NCBI GenBank assembly: GCA_027451905.1 | Contig: DAIDHV010000003.1 | Coordinates: 372,001-436,000, forward strand | From: Armatimonadota bacterium | Lineage (GTDB): Bacteria; Armatimonadota; Fimbriimonadia; Fimbriimonadales; Fimbriimonadaceae | DNA length: 64,000 bases | Reading direction: 5' to 3' | Shown here: one piece after another, positions 9,432 to 16,930 of the stretch | Layout of the letters: every line of letters starts with the position of its first letter | How positions within the stretch are numbered: the first letter of the stretch is position 1 | Position numbers and translations under genes: made by a program | The notes under the pieces: generated by a model | What the model was told of the DNA's origin: nothing | Database searches by the model: none | The model's input: only the letters and a program-made list of their open reading frames with translations

Positions 9432-9567
9432 ACAAAACCGTATTACCTTCTCATTGTACACCACGCTAGGTTCAAAATGACACCTCAAATCAAGAAACTA
9501 GTGAAAATACTAGGTTTTAATCCGCAGTTAACGTGGAAATCAACAAGCTTGAAGGCCGGTAGGGGCT

Positions 9568-10536
9568 TTATCCAAGCCTTTGGCTGACTTTCGCTTGATT
9601 CCAAAGGTCGTCCCACTCGGCAAGAGATAAATCCCTCAGCGGTTTGGAAGCGTGAGTTTCCATGAACTCGAATCGTTTAGAGAATTTTTGATTGGTGATC
9701 TGGAGTGATTCCTCGGGCTCAATTTTGTGATGCCTAGCTATGTTGACAAGGGTAAAGAGGAGGTCTCCCATTTCAGCTTGAATTTGCTTCGTGTCTCCCG
9801 ATTCAACCGCTTCCATAAATTCTTGGAGTTCTTCATCAAATTTCATCCAAACTTCAGATTCGTTTTCCCACTCAAATCCACTTCTTGCCGCTCTTTTACT
9901 GATCTCGTAAGCTCGCAAAAGGGCAGGAAGCGAGTTTGGGATGCCGGCAAGAATGGAACTTGATTCTTGCTTGCTGCTTTTTTCTTGGCTTTTAATGGAG
10001 TCCCAGTTTCTAAGAACTTCTGCTTCGGTTGTTGCCTCTACGTCTCCAAAAACATGCGGATGGCGGCGAATTAGCTTGCTAACTATAGAATCACAAACGT
10101 CGGCAAGGGTGAATTCTCCGGCCAAGGCCGCCATTTCCGCATGCATTAAAGGCTGTAGCAAAACGTCTCCCAATTCCTCGATCATGGCCGATTTGTTTTT
10201 GTCATCAATGGCCTGAAACAGTTCATAGGACTCTTCTAAGAGGTACCGCTTAAGAGATTCATGGGTCTGAGCTTGATCCCAAGGGCAACCTCCCGGGCCG
10301 AGGAGGCGGATCGCAATCTGATTGAGGTGCTCTAGGTTGCCAGAAGCTTCTGGAATCAATAAGGTGCCATCTGTGACCTCACCTTCCTGCATCGGAAGAA
10401 TGGTAACCCCGCTTTCTTGAAGAACCAAACAACCGTTTGAGCTGATGTCTGGGTGGTAGCAAGTTCCGGCTCCTCTCAACTCTTCAATAAGTTGTTCTTG
10501 AAATGGAGGAGCCGGAAGATGCTTGATGACAACCAA
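9568..10536 (-). CDS. mazG: Nucleoside triphosphate pyrophosphohydrolase MazG
   Basis: 322 residues: an N-terminal extension of about 75 residues, then two MazG domains as in the long house-cleaning form. The first carries GCPWDQAQTHESL, LLEESYELFQAI and EELGDVLLQ, the EExxE...ExxD magnesium-binding set. The second carries GFEWENESEVWMKFDEELQEF and EMGDLLFTLVN. It hydrolyses noncanonical NTPs to NMP and pyrophosphate in the cytoplasm. The N-terminal part may be a remnant of the tetrapyrrole-methylase half of YabN-like fusions, but it is too short to be active. The start is TTG at 10536, three bases after the parvulin stop, so it is probably translated from the etf-parvulin mRNA. Confidence 0.88.
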   Translation of the reverse strand: MVVIKHLPAPPFQEQLIEELRGAGTCYHPDISSNGCLVLQESGVTILPMQEGEVTDGTLLIPEASGNLEHLNQIAIRLLGPGGCPWDQAQTHESLKRYLLEESYELFQAIDDKNKSAMIEELGDVLLQPLMHAEMAALAGEFTLADVCDSIVSKLIRRHPHVFGDVEATTEAEVLRNWDSIKSQEKSSKQESSSILAGIPNSLPALLRAYEISKRAARSGFEWENESEVWMKFDEELQEFMEAVESGDTKQIQAEMGDLLFTLVNIARHHKIEPEESLQITNQKFSKRFEFMETHASKPLRDLSLAEWDDLWNQAKVSQRLG

Positions 10537-10539
10537 GAT

Positions 10540-11541
10540 TTATTTGCCCGACGATTTTAAGGACTTACTGACCTGGGCGTACTGCTCGGCAAAGGTGGGA
10601 TTATTGATGACAATCTTAGACTGGCCCCGCAAGTCATTTAATTCCTTAGCAATGTCATGAAGTTTCGTGCCGCGATCCACCATCAGGGCCCTCCTTATGG
10701 AATCGGTTAACGCGGAATCAAGAGGAAGAACCTTCTGAGGAGCTGCGTTGACAAATAATAGCTTAAAGTAGAAAGTTCTGCCGCTTTGGCTAGATCCTAC
10801 ACCCCAGCCAGTTGTTTCTCCAATCTTGACGCCCTCTAAGGCCGTCTTGAAATAGCTAGGTAAATTGGATTCGGGGATAAATCCAAAATCGCCACCGCGC
10901 TCTTTGGTAATGTCGTCACTGTACTCTTGGGCGACCTTATCAAAAGGTGTTCCCGCTTGCAGTGCGCTGTCAACTTTGGCTTCTTCTTCGGAAGAGGATA
11001 AAATAATGACTCTTAAATGAACCCGCTTGGGCAAGGTGTACTGATCTAAATGCGTGTTGTATTGGTCTTTAACTTCTTGATCGGTAACAATAATGCCGCG
11101 GGTGAGAATATTGAACCTAGCCGCTTCTAACTTGTATTTAAGACGAAGCTCGGATAGGGGGCGACCACTTTCCGTCCAATTCTTTTCGAGCAAGGGATTG
11201 GCTGAGAGGGCATCTCTTTCCAACTGATCAACTTGAGCCGCCGTGGGGCTAACTTTATACTTTTCCGCAAGCTGCAGTACCAATTGCTCGGTGATCAATC
11301 GGTCCAAGGTCATCAGCCCGGGTGAAACTTCAACGTATTGCTTGCCAACCAGAGTCCCCATATCTCCAAGGAATTCCATTCGGTGATAGTATTCGCTTGT
11401 GCTAATCGCATGACCGTTCACTTCTGCAATGGCGTCCGAGGTAGTGGCTTGAGCAAAGGCAGAAAACGAGGCTGCCAAAAAGATGGCGGCAGCGAGGAAT
11501 CGGGTTGAAGAGATCGGCTTGAATTTGATTGAGGTTGTCAT
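10540..11541 (-). CDS. Exported SurA/PrsA-like peptidyl-prolyl isomerase (parvulin)
   Basis: 333 residues beginning with a signal peptide (hydrophobic core FLAAAIFLAASFSAFAQA). A SurA-like chaperone region follows (about 40-165, starting IAEVNGHAISTSEY), then a parvulin domain (about 170-270) with the signatures RVILSSSEEEAK, FDKVAQEYSDD and GGDFGFIPESNLP. It probably assists folding of exported proteins in the periplasm or at the membrane. It sits 14 bases downstream of etfA and 3 bases upstream of mazG on the minus strand. The client proteins are unknown; the many secreted proteins nearby are only circumstantial. Confidence 0.85.
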   Translation of the reverse strand: MTTSIKFKPISSTRFLAAAIFLAASFSAFAQATTSDAIAEVNGHAISTSEYYHRMEFLGDMGTLVGKQYVEVSPGLMTLDRLITEQLVLQLAEKYKVSPTAAQVDQLERDALSANPLLEKNWTESGRPLSELRLKYKLEAARFNILTRGIIVTDQEVKDQYNTHLDQYTLPKRVHLRVIILSSSEEEAKVDSALQAGTPFDKVAQEYSDDITKERGGDFGFIPESNLPSYFKTALEGVKIGETTGWGVGSSQSGRTFYFKLLFVNAAPQKVLPLDSALTDSIRRALMVDRGTKLHDIAKELNDLRGQSKIVINNPTFAEQYAQVSKSLKSSGK

Positions 11542-11555
11542 TTGCGGATAGGTGT

Positions 11556-12464
11556 TTAACGTTTGACTATGGCGGTAAGTTCTGGCACTGCTTCAAAAAG
11601 GTCGGCAACCAGGCCAAGGTCAGAAACTTCAAAGATGGGTGCATCTTTATCTTTATTGATTGCAACGATGATCTTGGAATCCTTTATGCCCGCAACATGC
11701 TGGGTGGACCCGCTGATGCCGGCAGCAATGTACAAATCTGGAGCGACGACTTTTCCGGTTTGACCAACTTGAAGGTCATTGGGGGCAATACCAGAATCAA
11801 CCGCGGCTCTTGTGGCTCCAACCGCTCCGCCAAGGGCATCGGCAAGACTACCAATAACTAGCTCAAATGTGTTGGCGTCTTTAAGCGGTTTTCCGCCGCT
11901 CACTACAACTTTGGCTTGGGCTAAATCGGGCCGCTTTTGAGCGCCTTGTAGGTTCTCAAGAACCCTTGTTCTTGCTGATGGAGTGGCTGGAATCCTTATC
12001 ACTTCGGCAGCGGGGTTGCTTCCATCTAATGTGGGTACCGATGATGGCTGAAAAGAAGATGGGCGAAAAGTTGCCAGAAGTGGGCTGCCCTCCACTTCGA
12101 CGGTTGCAAGGACCGAACCTGCGAGTATCGGGCGTTGAAACCGATTGCCGCCCACAACACGGATAACGTCGGTCACAGCCGGTCTGCCAAGTTTTCCCGC
12201 CAAGAGCCCAATCAAATCTTTACTCGCGATGGAGCTAGGGGCAACTATGGCAGAAAACTCCTGGATGTAGGTCCAAATGGAATTAACAATAGCTTCCGAA
12301 GGATCGTTGGGACTGAATTCAAGTTCAAAGATTTGCTTTGCGCCGAAGTTAGGCAGGGATGCTCCGATTGCTAACAAGCTCAAGTCTTGTCCAAGGGCCT
12401 TGGCAAAGGCAACGTTAGCAGCTGCATCAAGTGGACTAAAACAGATTCCTAAACAGCCCGCCAC
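11556..12464 (-). CDS. etfA: Electron transfer flavoprotein alpha subunit
   Basis: 302 residues, typical length. The C-terminal FAD domain shows [38 protein letters not shown] and [17 protein letters not shown], the EtfA signature. With EtfB it carries electrons from acyl-CoA dehydrogenases to the membrane quinone pool. The start is GTG at 12464, one base after the etfB stop, so the two are translationally linked. The FadN-like enzyme upstream in the same direction fits fatty acid beta-oxidation. Confidence 0.95.
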   Translation of the reverse strand: MAGCLGICFSPLDAAANVAFAKALGQDLSLLAIGASLPNFGAKQIFELEFSPNDPSEAIVNSIWTYIQEFSAIVAPSSIASKDLIGLLAGKLGRPAVTDVIRVVGGNRFQRPILAGSVLATVEVEGSPLLATFRPSSFQPSSVPTLDGSNPAAEVIRIPATPSARTRVLENLQGAQKRPDLAQAKVVVSGGKPLKDANTFELVIGSLADALGGAVGATRAAVDSGIAPNDLQVGQTGKVVAPDLYIAAGISGSTQHVAGIKDSKIIVAINKDKDAPIFEVSDLGLVADLFEAVPELTAIVKR

Positions 12465-12465
12465 C

Positions 12466-13212
12466 TTACGATACCGCCCCCAAGGATTTTAGCTCTGCAA
12501 CCAGTTCTGGTACGGATTGAACCATTTTGCCTGCCTTTCTAGAGGGAACAGATTCCACCGAAAGAACGCGGTATTGAACTTGATCGTTATGAACCGGAAC
12601 TCTTTTTTCAAGCGGTTTGGACCTTGCCTTTATGATGCCAGGAAGGGCGATATAACGGGGCTCGGCTAGCCTTAGATCAGCGGTCACAATTGCTGGTAAT
12701 TCAAGCGACACTCTCTGCTCTCCTGAGTCTGTTTCCCGCCGAACCTCAATATGTGAACCAGAAAGTGAAATCTGAGAAGCGCACGAGCAATAACCCCAGC
12801 CTAGCAGAGCGGCCAGCATTTGGGAGGCTTGGTTGCAATCATCATCGGTGGCTTGTTTGCCCATGATGACAAGTTTGGCACCAGTCGATTTTGCAATTTC
12901 GGCTATCTCTTTAGCAACTCCCAATGAATCCATCCCCCCTTGCTTTTGGACTAAAATCGCAGAATCAGCCCCCATTGCCAATCCTTTTCTTAACTGCTCT
13001 TCAGCCTCATCAGGGCCAATCGAGACGACCGTAATGGCAAGTTCGACGCCTTGCTCGCGGAGCCGTATTGCGGCTTCAAGAGCAATTTCATCAAACGGAT
13101 TGATTTCGTGCTTGACGTTGGCGACGTCCAACCCTGAACCATCGGGAAGGGGTTTAACCTTGATGTAGGGGTCTGGCACACGCTTAATTGGCACTAAAAT
13201 ATTTATCATCAC
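12466..13212 (-). CDS. etfB: Electron transfer flavoprotein beta subunit
   Basis: 248 residues with the EtfB pattern: ILVPIKRVPDP at the N-terminus, NPFDEIALEAAIRL, and the AMP-binding region GKQATDDDCNQASQMLAALLGW, followed by LPAIVTADLRLAEPRYIALPGI. It partners EtfA, whose start follows by one base. The first codons are GTG-ATG; translation may begin at GTG 13212 or ATG 13209. It lies 90 bases downstream of the fadN-like gene. Confidence 0.95.
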   Translation of the reverse strand: MMINILVPIKRVPDPYIKVKPLPDGSGLDVANVKHEINPFDEIALEAAIRLREQGVELAITVVSIGPDEAEEQLRKGLAMGADSAILVQKQGGMDSLGVAKEIAEIAKSTGAKLVIMGKQATDDDCNQASQMLAALLGWGYCSCASQISLSGSHIEVRRETDSGEQRVSLELPAIVTADLRLAEPRYIALPGIIKARSKPLEKRVPVHNDQVQYRVLSVESVPSRKAGKMVQSVPELVAELKSLGAVS

Positions 13213-13302
13213 TTCGTTGGGAACAGTTCAAAAGTTTACCGTTCGAGATGGCAACTCCAAGTCGAGGGTGACTTTGTCAATTCGGGGGCTATTGTAGGCG
13301 CT

Positions 13303-15477
13303 TTAATTTCTAAGGGGCTTCCCATTTTCTAGCATGGCTTTGATTCGAGCAAGGGTAAGTGCATTCTTGCAAAGGTCCAAAAAGAGTTTGCGTTCCTTAT
13401 CCAAAGAATCTTCGTAGCTTGTTGATTTTGCAAAGACTTGCTTAATAGATTCACCGATCAGCACATCATGGGCCGATATATCTCCCTTGAGTTTTCTCTG
13501 AGCAAGGTTCTGATCTACCATCCCTGCCAAGGGGCCCTCAATGGGCCTCCATTGGAGCTTTTCTTGGGTTGGCGTGGTCTTAGCAAGATCAATCGCGGCG
13601 GCAAGAACGTGATCCTGGTTGAACTCGATGGCATCAGATTCTTTCAAATAGCCAGCTTGCAGCGCGATCAGGGCGTTGTCTTGGATATGCCCCAAAGTGA
13701 GCGTTATAGCCGCATTGGCAGCTTCTTTTGCACTTTGCTGAAACCTGGTTCTTAAAATCGTAGTGCCTCGCCCGCCTGGCAACAACCCGACCCGACTTTC
13801 TGGCAGTCCAATTTTTGCTTCCGAGTGGGCCACAATTCGACTGCAAGACATCGCAAGTTCTAACCCGCCGCCAAGCGCATATCCATGAAGGGCAGCAACT
13901 GTATCTTTAGATTCTAACAGTTCTCCCAGCTTTTGCAGCAAGACAAGATCGGCTTCGATTGCCTCAAAATCACCCGATTCAATAGCATGGTTAAAGACTT
14001 TAAGGTCATATCCAACAGAAAACGAACTTTGGTTGGAAGTTAAGACAAACCCAGTTGCGGCAGATTCATTGATGCTGGCCTCGAGGTCTTTGCAGACCTG
14101 AGGGGTGATTGCTCCCATTTTTGAGGTAATAGCAAGAACGTGGATGCCGTCTCCTCCATCATAAATGTCTACCGTTGATTTGGATTCCAACTTTGGAAGG
14201 CTTTCAAGGGTGATATACCTGGGCTCATTGGGGAACGGAGCATAGGATTGGCCATTGTTTTCGAGGAAAGTTTTGCCTTGATAGAAGGGCTTGCTTTGAA
14301 TGCCACATTTTTCAGCACCAATGATGTCAATAAGTTCAAAAGGACCTAATTTCCACCCAAAACCCCACTTCATGACGCGGTCAAAATCGAGAGGGCTAAA
14401 GCTAATCTCAGACCGAATTGCGTGGGCGTATGCCAGGGCAGGAATGAGATGAAGACGCAAAAACTCGCCAACCTGATCACCCAACTGAAGGCTCGATACA
14501 ATCCTTTCTGCTGTGGGGACCTTTTGGGTTGATTCAATAAAAGAGAACTTGGCTTCTTGATAGGGCCGGTAGGACAGCCTCTTGAGGTCTAGGCTGAGAA
14601 GGCTTTTGCCCTCCTTCCGGTAATAGCCCTGACCAGATTTGGCTCCAATCCAATTCAGATTCAGCAAAGACTCTACTGAACTAGGGGTCTTGAGGGCATA
14701 AATGTAAGGGTCATCTTGGCACCGGGCAAGCAGGTTCGAGGCTATATCGTTCATGACATCAAGCCCAATGATGTCGGCAAGCCGAAACGTGCCGCTTCGT
14801 GGTCTGCCAATAAAGGCGCCGGTAATGGCGTCGGTCTCCTCTACAGTGAGATCAAGCGCATTGGCAGTATGAATGGCTTGAAATAGACACCACATTCCAA
14901 AGCGATTTGCAATGAACCCGGGAGTGTCTTTGGCAAGGACAACCCGCTTGCCAACTTGGTATTCCAAAGTTTCGATAAAGCACTTGGTGACCTCTGGCTT
15001 GGTTGAACTGGTGGTGATCAGCTCAACTAATTTGAGGTACCGAGGAGGATTAAAGAAATGAGCACCCACCAGTCTTTCTCTCATGTCTTGAGGCAATCCT
15101 TCTGAAATGGATTCGATTTGGAGCCCGCTGGTGTTTGTGGATATCAGCGCATCAGGTTTTATAACATCCGATAGCCGTGCAAAGAGCTCTCGCTTTGGTT
15201 GAAGTTTTTCGATGACAGCTTCACAAACCCAGTCTGCATCAGAAGCGGCCTCTTCTAAAGAATCGAGGCCGATAGTGGAGACATGGGCGGCGGCTTCGTG
15301 AACCATGAAGTGGGGCGGGCTTGCCGATTTGCACTTTTCCATGCCATTGACAGCAGTCTCTGCGGTGAGATCGGCCAACGTGACTTTTAAGCCAAGATTC
15401 ACCAAGTGGGCTGCAATTCCCGAGCCCATCGTACCGGCTCCGACAACAAGAACTTTTTCGAGTGGTGCTCTATTCAT
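13303..15477 (-). CDS. fadN: 3-hydroxyacyl-CoA dehydrogenase / enoyl-CoA hydratase fusion (FadN-like)
   Basis: 724 residues. The N-terminal NAD-binding domain starts with VLVVGAGTMGSGIA, followed by 3-hydroxyacyl-CoA dehydrogenase C-terminal domains (DTPGFIANRFG, GRPRSGTFRLADIIGLDV, and a second half with WGFGWKLGPFELIDIIG). The C-terminal crotonase domain carries ALHGYALGGGLELAMSCSRI and LPESRVGLLPGGRGT. The dehydrogenase-first order matches Bacillus FadN rather than E. coli FadB, where hydratase comes first. It would carry out the hydration and oxidation steps of beta-oxidation. It precedes etfBA in the same direction; acyl-CoA dehydrogenase and thiolase genes are not in the window. Confidence 0.92.
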   Translation of the reverse strand: MNRAPLEKVLVVGAGTMGSGIAAHLVNLGLKVTLADLTAETAVNGMEKCKSASPPHFMVHEAAAHVSTIGLDSLEEAASDADWVCEAVIEKLQPKRELFARLSDVIKPDALISTNTSGLQIESISEGLPQDMRERLVGAHFFNPPRYLKLVELITTSSTKPEVTKCFIETLEYQVGKRVVLAKDTPGFIANRFGMWCLFQAIHTANALDLTVEETDAITGAFIGRPRSGTFRLADIIGLDVMNDIASNLLARCQDDPYIYALKTPSSVESLLNLNWIGAKSGQGYYRKEGKSLLSLDLKRLSYRPYQEAKFSFIESTQKVPTAERIVSSLQLGDQVGEFLRLHLIPALAYAHAIRSEISFSPLDFDRVMKWGFGWKLGPFELIDIIGAEKCGIQSKPFYQGKTFLENNGQSYAPFPNEPRYITLESLPKLESKSTVDIYDGGDGIHVLAITSKMGAITPQVCKDLEASINESAATGFVLTSNQSSFSVGYDLKVFNHAIESGDFEAIEADLVLLQKLGELLESKDTVAALHGYALGGGLELAMSCSRIVAHSEAKIGLPESRVGLLPGGRGTTILRTRFQQSAKEAANAAITLTLGHIQDNALIALQAGYLKESDAIEFNQDHVLAAAIDLAKTTPTQEKLQWRPIEGPLAGMVDQNLAQRKLKGDISAHDVLIGESIKQVFAKSTSYEDSLDKERKLFLDLCKNALTLARIKAMLENGKPLRN

Positions 15478-15600
15478 GAATTAAGGAAAGGATCCCTTCA
15501 TTCAAAGACGGATGAAGTGGTTGTTTTGGCGTCAATTCTCAAATTCATTAATCTTCTTAACGCTCAAGAAAAAAAATGGAACCTTTTTTACCTATCTTGC

Positions 15601-15628
15601 TTCTTTTGAATGTGCCGACATATATACT
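15601..15628 (+). promoter_or_regulatory. Possible promoter for infC-rpmI-rplT
   Basis: In the 195-base gap between the divergent fadN and infC genes, TATACT (15623-15628) is a good -10 match. TTCTTT (15601-15606) sits 16 bases upstream as a weak -35. Transcription would start near 15635, giving a leader of about 40 bases before the AUU start. A TTGACA at 15639 has no -10 at suitable distance before the gene. Confidence 0.3.
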
Positions 15629-15672
15629 AGTATTTAGTTTGACAACGATGCAAAAACTTGAGGTGATCCAAG

Positions 15673-16311
15673 ATTCGACGATTTAACCGCCCACCCCGCC
15701 CTGATCACGGGCCAGAAATCAATGGGCGCCTACTTAAGCATAAAGAGGTCCGGCTAATTGGGTCGGATGGGCATCAGGTTGGTGTTGTAACTAGCCGAGA
15801 GGCTCTGGACATGGCGCGAGCCGAAGGGCTGGATTTAGTTTTAGTATCTGGTACAAGTTCGCCTCCAGTCTGCCGTATCATAGATTACGGCAAGCACAAG
15901 TACGAAGAAGGGAAGTTAGGCAAGGATAAGAAGCCGAAGCAGCAAGAAGTCAAAGGCATTAAAATTAGCCCAAGAATTGCGGAACACGACATCTCCTTCT
16001 TGGTGCGTAACGCAATTAAGTTTCTAGAGGAAGGCAACAAGGTTAAAGTTGTTTGCCGATTTATGAAGCGAGAACTTGTTCACCCCGAACAAGGTAGAAT
16101 AAAACTTGATTTATTTGCCGAGCGTGTGAAAGAGCATGGCACGGTAGAACGAGCCCCCATTTTGGAAGGGAATCAGATGAGTATGATCGTGATTCCCGTC
16201 AAAGCCGGTTCGGGTGGTAAAAAACATGCCAAAGATCAAGACAAACAAGACAGCAGTCAAGCGGTTCAAAATCTCGGGGACAGGGAAGATTCTGCGACGG
16301 AAGTCGCATAA
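15673..16311 (+). CDS. infC: Translation initiation factor IF-3, AUU start
   Basis: 212 residues from an ATT codon at 15673. An in-frame TGA at 15664-15666 leaves no ATG, GTG or TTG before the conserved IF3 N-domain (EINGRLLKHKEVRLIG). AGGTGA stands six bases upstream of ATT. The first in-frame ATG (15811) falls inside the domain and would remove 46 conserved residues. IF3 prevents subunit joining and proofreads the initiation codon; E. coli infC also starts at AUU and IF3 represses its own translation through it, so the same control is likely here. The C-domain contains KGIKISPRIAEHD and KVKVVCRFMKRE. Residues 185-212 form a non-conserved polar tail overlapping rpmI in another frame. The infC-rpmI-rplT order is conserved in bacteria. 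Confidence 0.93.
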   Translation: MRRFNRPPRPDHGPEINGRLLKHKEVRLIGSDGHQVGVVTSREALDMARAEGLDLVLVSGTSSPPVCRIIDYGKHKYEEGKLGKDKKPKQQEVKGIKISPRIAEHDISFLVRNAIKFLEEGNKVKVVCRFMKRELVHPEQGRIKLDLFAERVKEHGTVERAPILEGNQMSMIVIPVKAGSGGKKHAKDQDKQDSSQAVQNLGDREDSATEVA

Positions 16312-16420
16312 TAACCACCAGTTCTTGCATAAGAAAGCGAGCCGAAAGAGACGCTTAGAACAAGAGCCAGAACTCTTCAGAGGCGAGCGCAAGCGCGTCC
16401 GTCGATTGTTAGTTCTGTAA
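16226..16420 (+). CDS. rpmI: Ribosomal protein bL35
   Basis: 64 residues, MPKIKTNKTAVKRFKISGTG at the start, the standard L35 sequence and length. The ATG at 16226 lies inside infC, in the +1 frame, so the genes share 86 bases. GGGTGG about seven bases upstream, within the infC coding sequence, can serve as ribosome site. An in-frame GTG at 16214 is not preferred because L35 starts at MPK. The very basic composition fits rRNA binding in the large subunit. Confidence 0.95.
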   Translation: MPKIKTNKTAVKRFKISGTGKILRRKSHNNHQFLHKKASRKRRLEQEPELFRGERKRVRRLLVL

Positions 16421-16489
16421 ATTCATCAACCTACCGCTACCGCCGATTTTGGCTGGGACCCGGTCTATTAAACAAAAGGAGATTCAACT

Positions 16490-16843
16490 ATGGCACGCGT
16501 CAAACGCGGTCTAATGCGCCACAAGCGCCACAAAAAAGTAATAGCAAAAGCCTCGGGTTATTGGGGCAGAAAGAAAAACGTCTTCAGCCGTGCTCACGAG
16601 CAGGTCATGAAGTCTGGTCAATATGCATTCCGGGATCGTCGAGCTAAGAAGAGAGATTTTCGAAGGCTTTGGATTGCCCGTATTTCGGCAGGATGCTCAG
16701 AAAACAGCATCAAGTACTCGGAACTGATCCACGGTCTAACAACCCAGGGAATCGAAGTCAACCGAAAGATGCTCAGCGAGCTTGCCATTCATGATCCCGC
16801 AACCTTTGCCAAGGTTGTAGAATCAGCACGAGCCGGACTGTAA
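16490..16843 (+). CDS. rplT: Ribosomal protein bL20
   Basis: 117 residues, normal for L20, beginning MARVKRGLMRHKRHKKVIA and containing GYWGRKKNVF and RDRRAKKRDFRRLWI. It binds 23S rRNA early in large-subunit assembly; in E. coli it also represses the rpmI-rplT mRNA, but whether that holds here is not visible. AGGAGA lies seven bases upstream of the ATG. It is the last gene of the infC operon and is followed by a strong terminator. Confidence 0.96.
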   Translation: MARVKRGLMRHKRHKKVIAKASGYWGRKKNVFSRAHEQVMKSGQYAFRDRRAKKRDFRRLWIARISAGCSENSIKYSELIHGLTTQGIEVNRKMLSELAIHDPATFAKVVESARAGL

Positions 16844-16882
16844 GTCGTTTGAGCCCACTGGCTGGTCAAAAGCCGGCCAACT

Positions 16883-16930
16883 AAAGCTCTTCACCTTTTC
16901 AATTTTTAGGTGAAGAGCTTTTTATTTTTT
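16883..16930 (+). terminator. Rho-independent terminator after rplT
   Basis: AAAGCTCTTCACCT (16883-16896) pairs perfectly with AGGTGAAGAGCTTT (16908-16921), 14 bp with an 11-base loop, followed by a T-rich tract that runs into the topA stop region. It ends the infC-rpmI-rplT transcript and could also act on the converging topA transcript, though the opposite-strand T run is only three bases. Confidence 0.85.

Noticed and set aside
9490-9530. AT-rich inverted repeat after mazG as terminator
   Set aside because: The stem is short with a bulge and the T run is interrupted; too weak to list as a terminator.
15811-16311. infC beginning at ATG 15811
   Set aside because: It would delete 46 residues of the conserved IF3 N-domain; ATT 15673 with AGGTGA six bases upstream fits far better.
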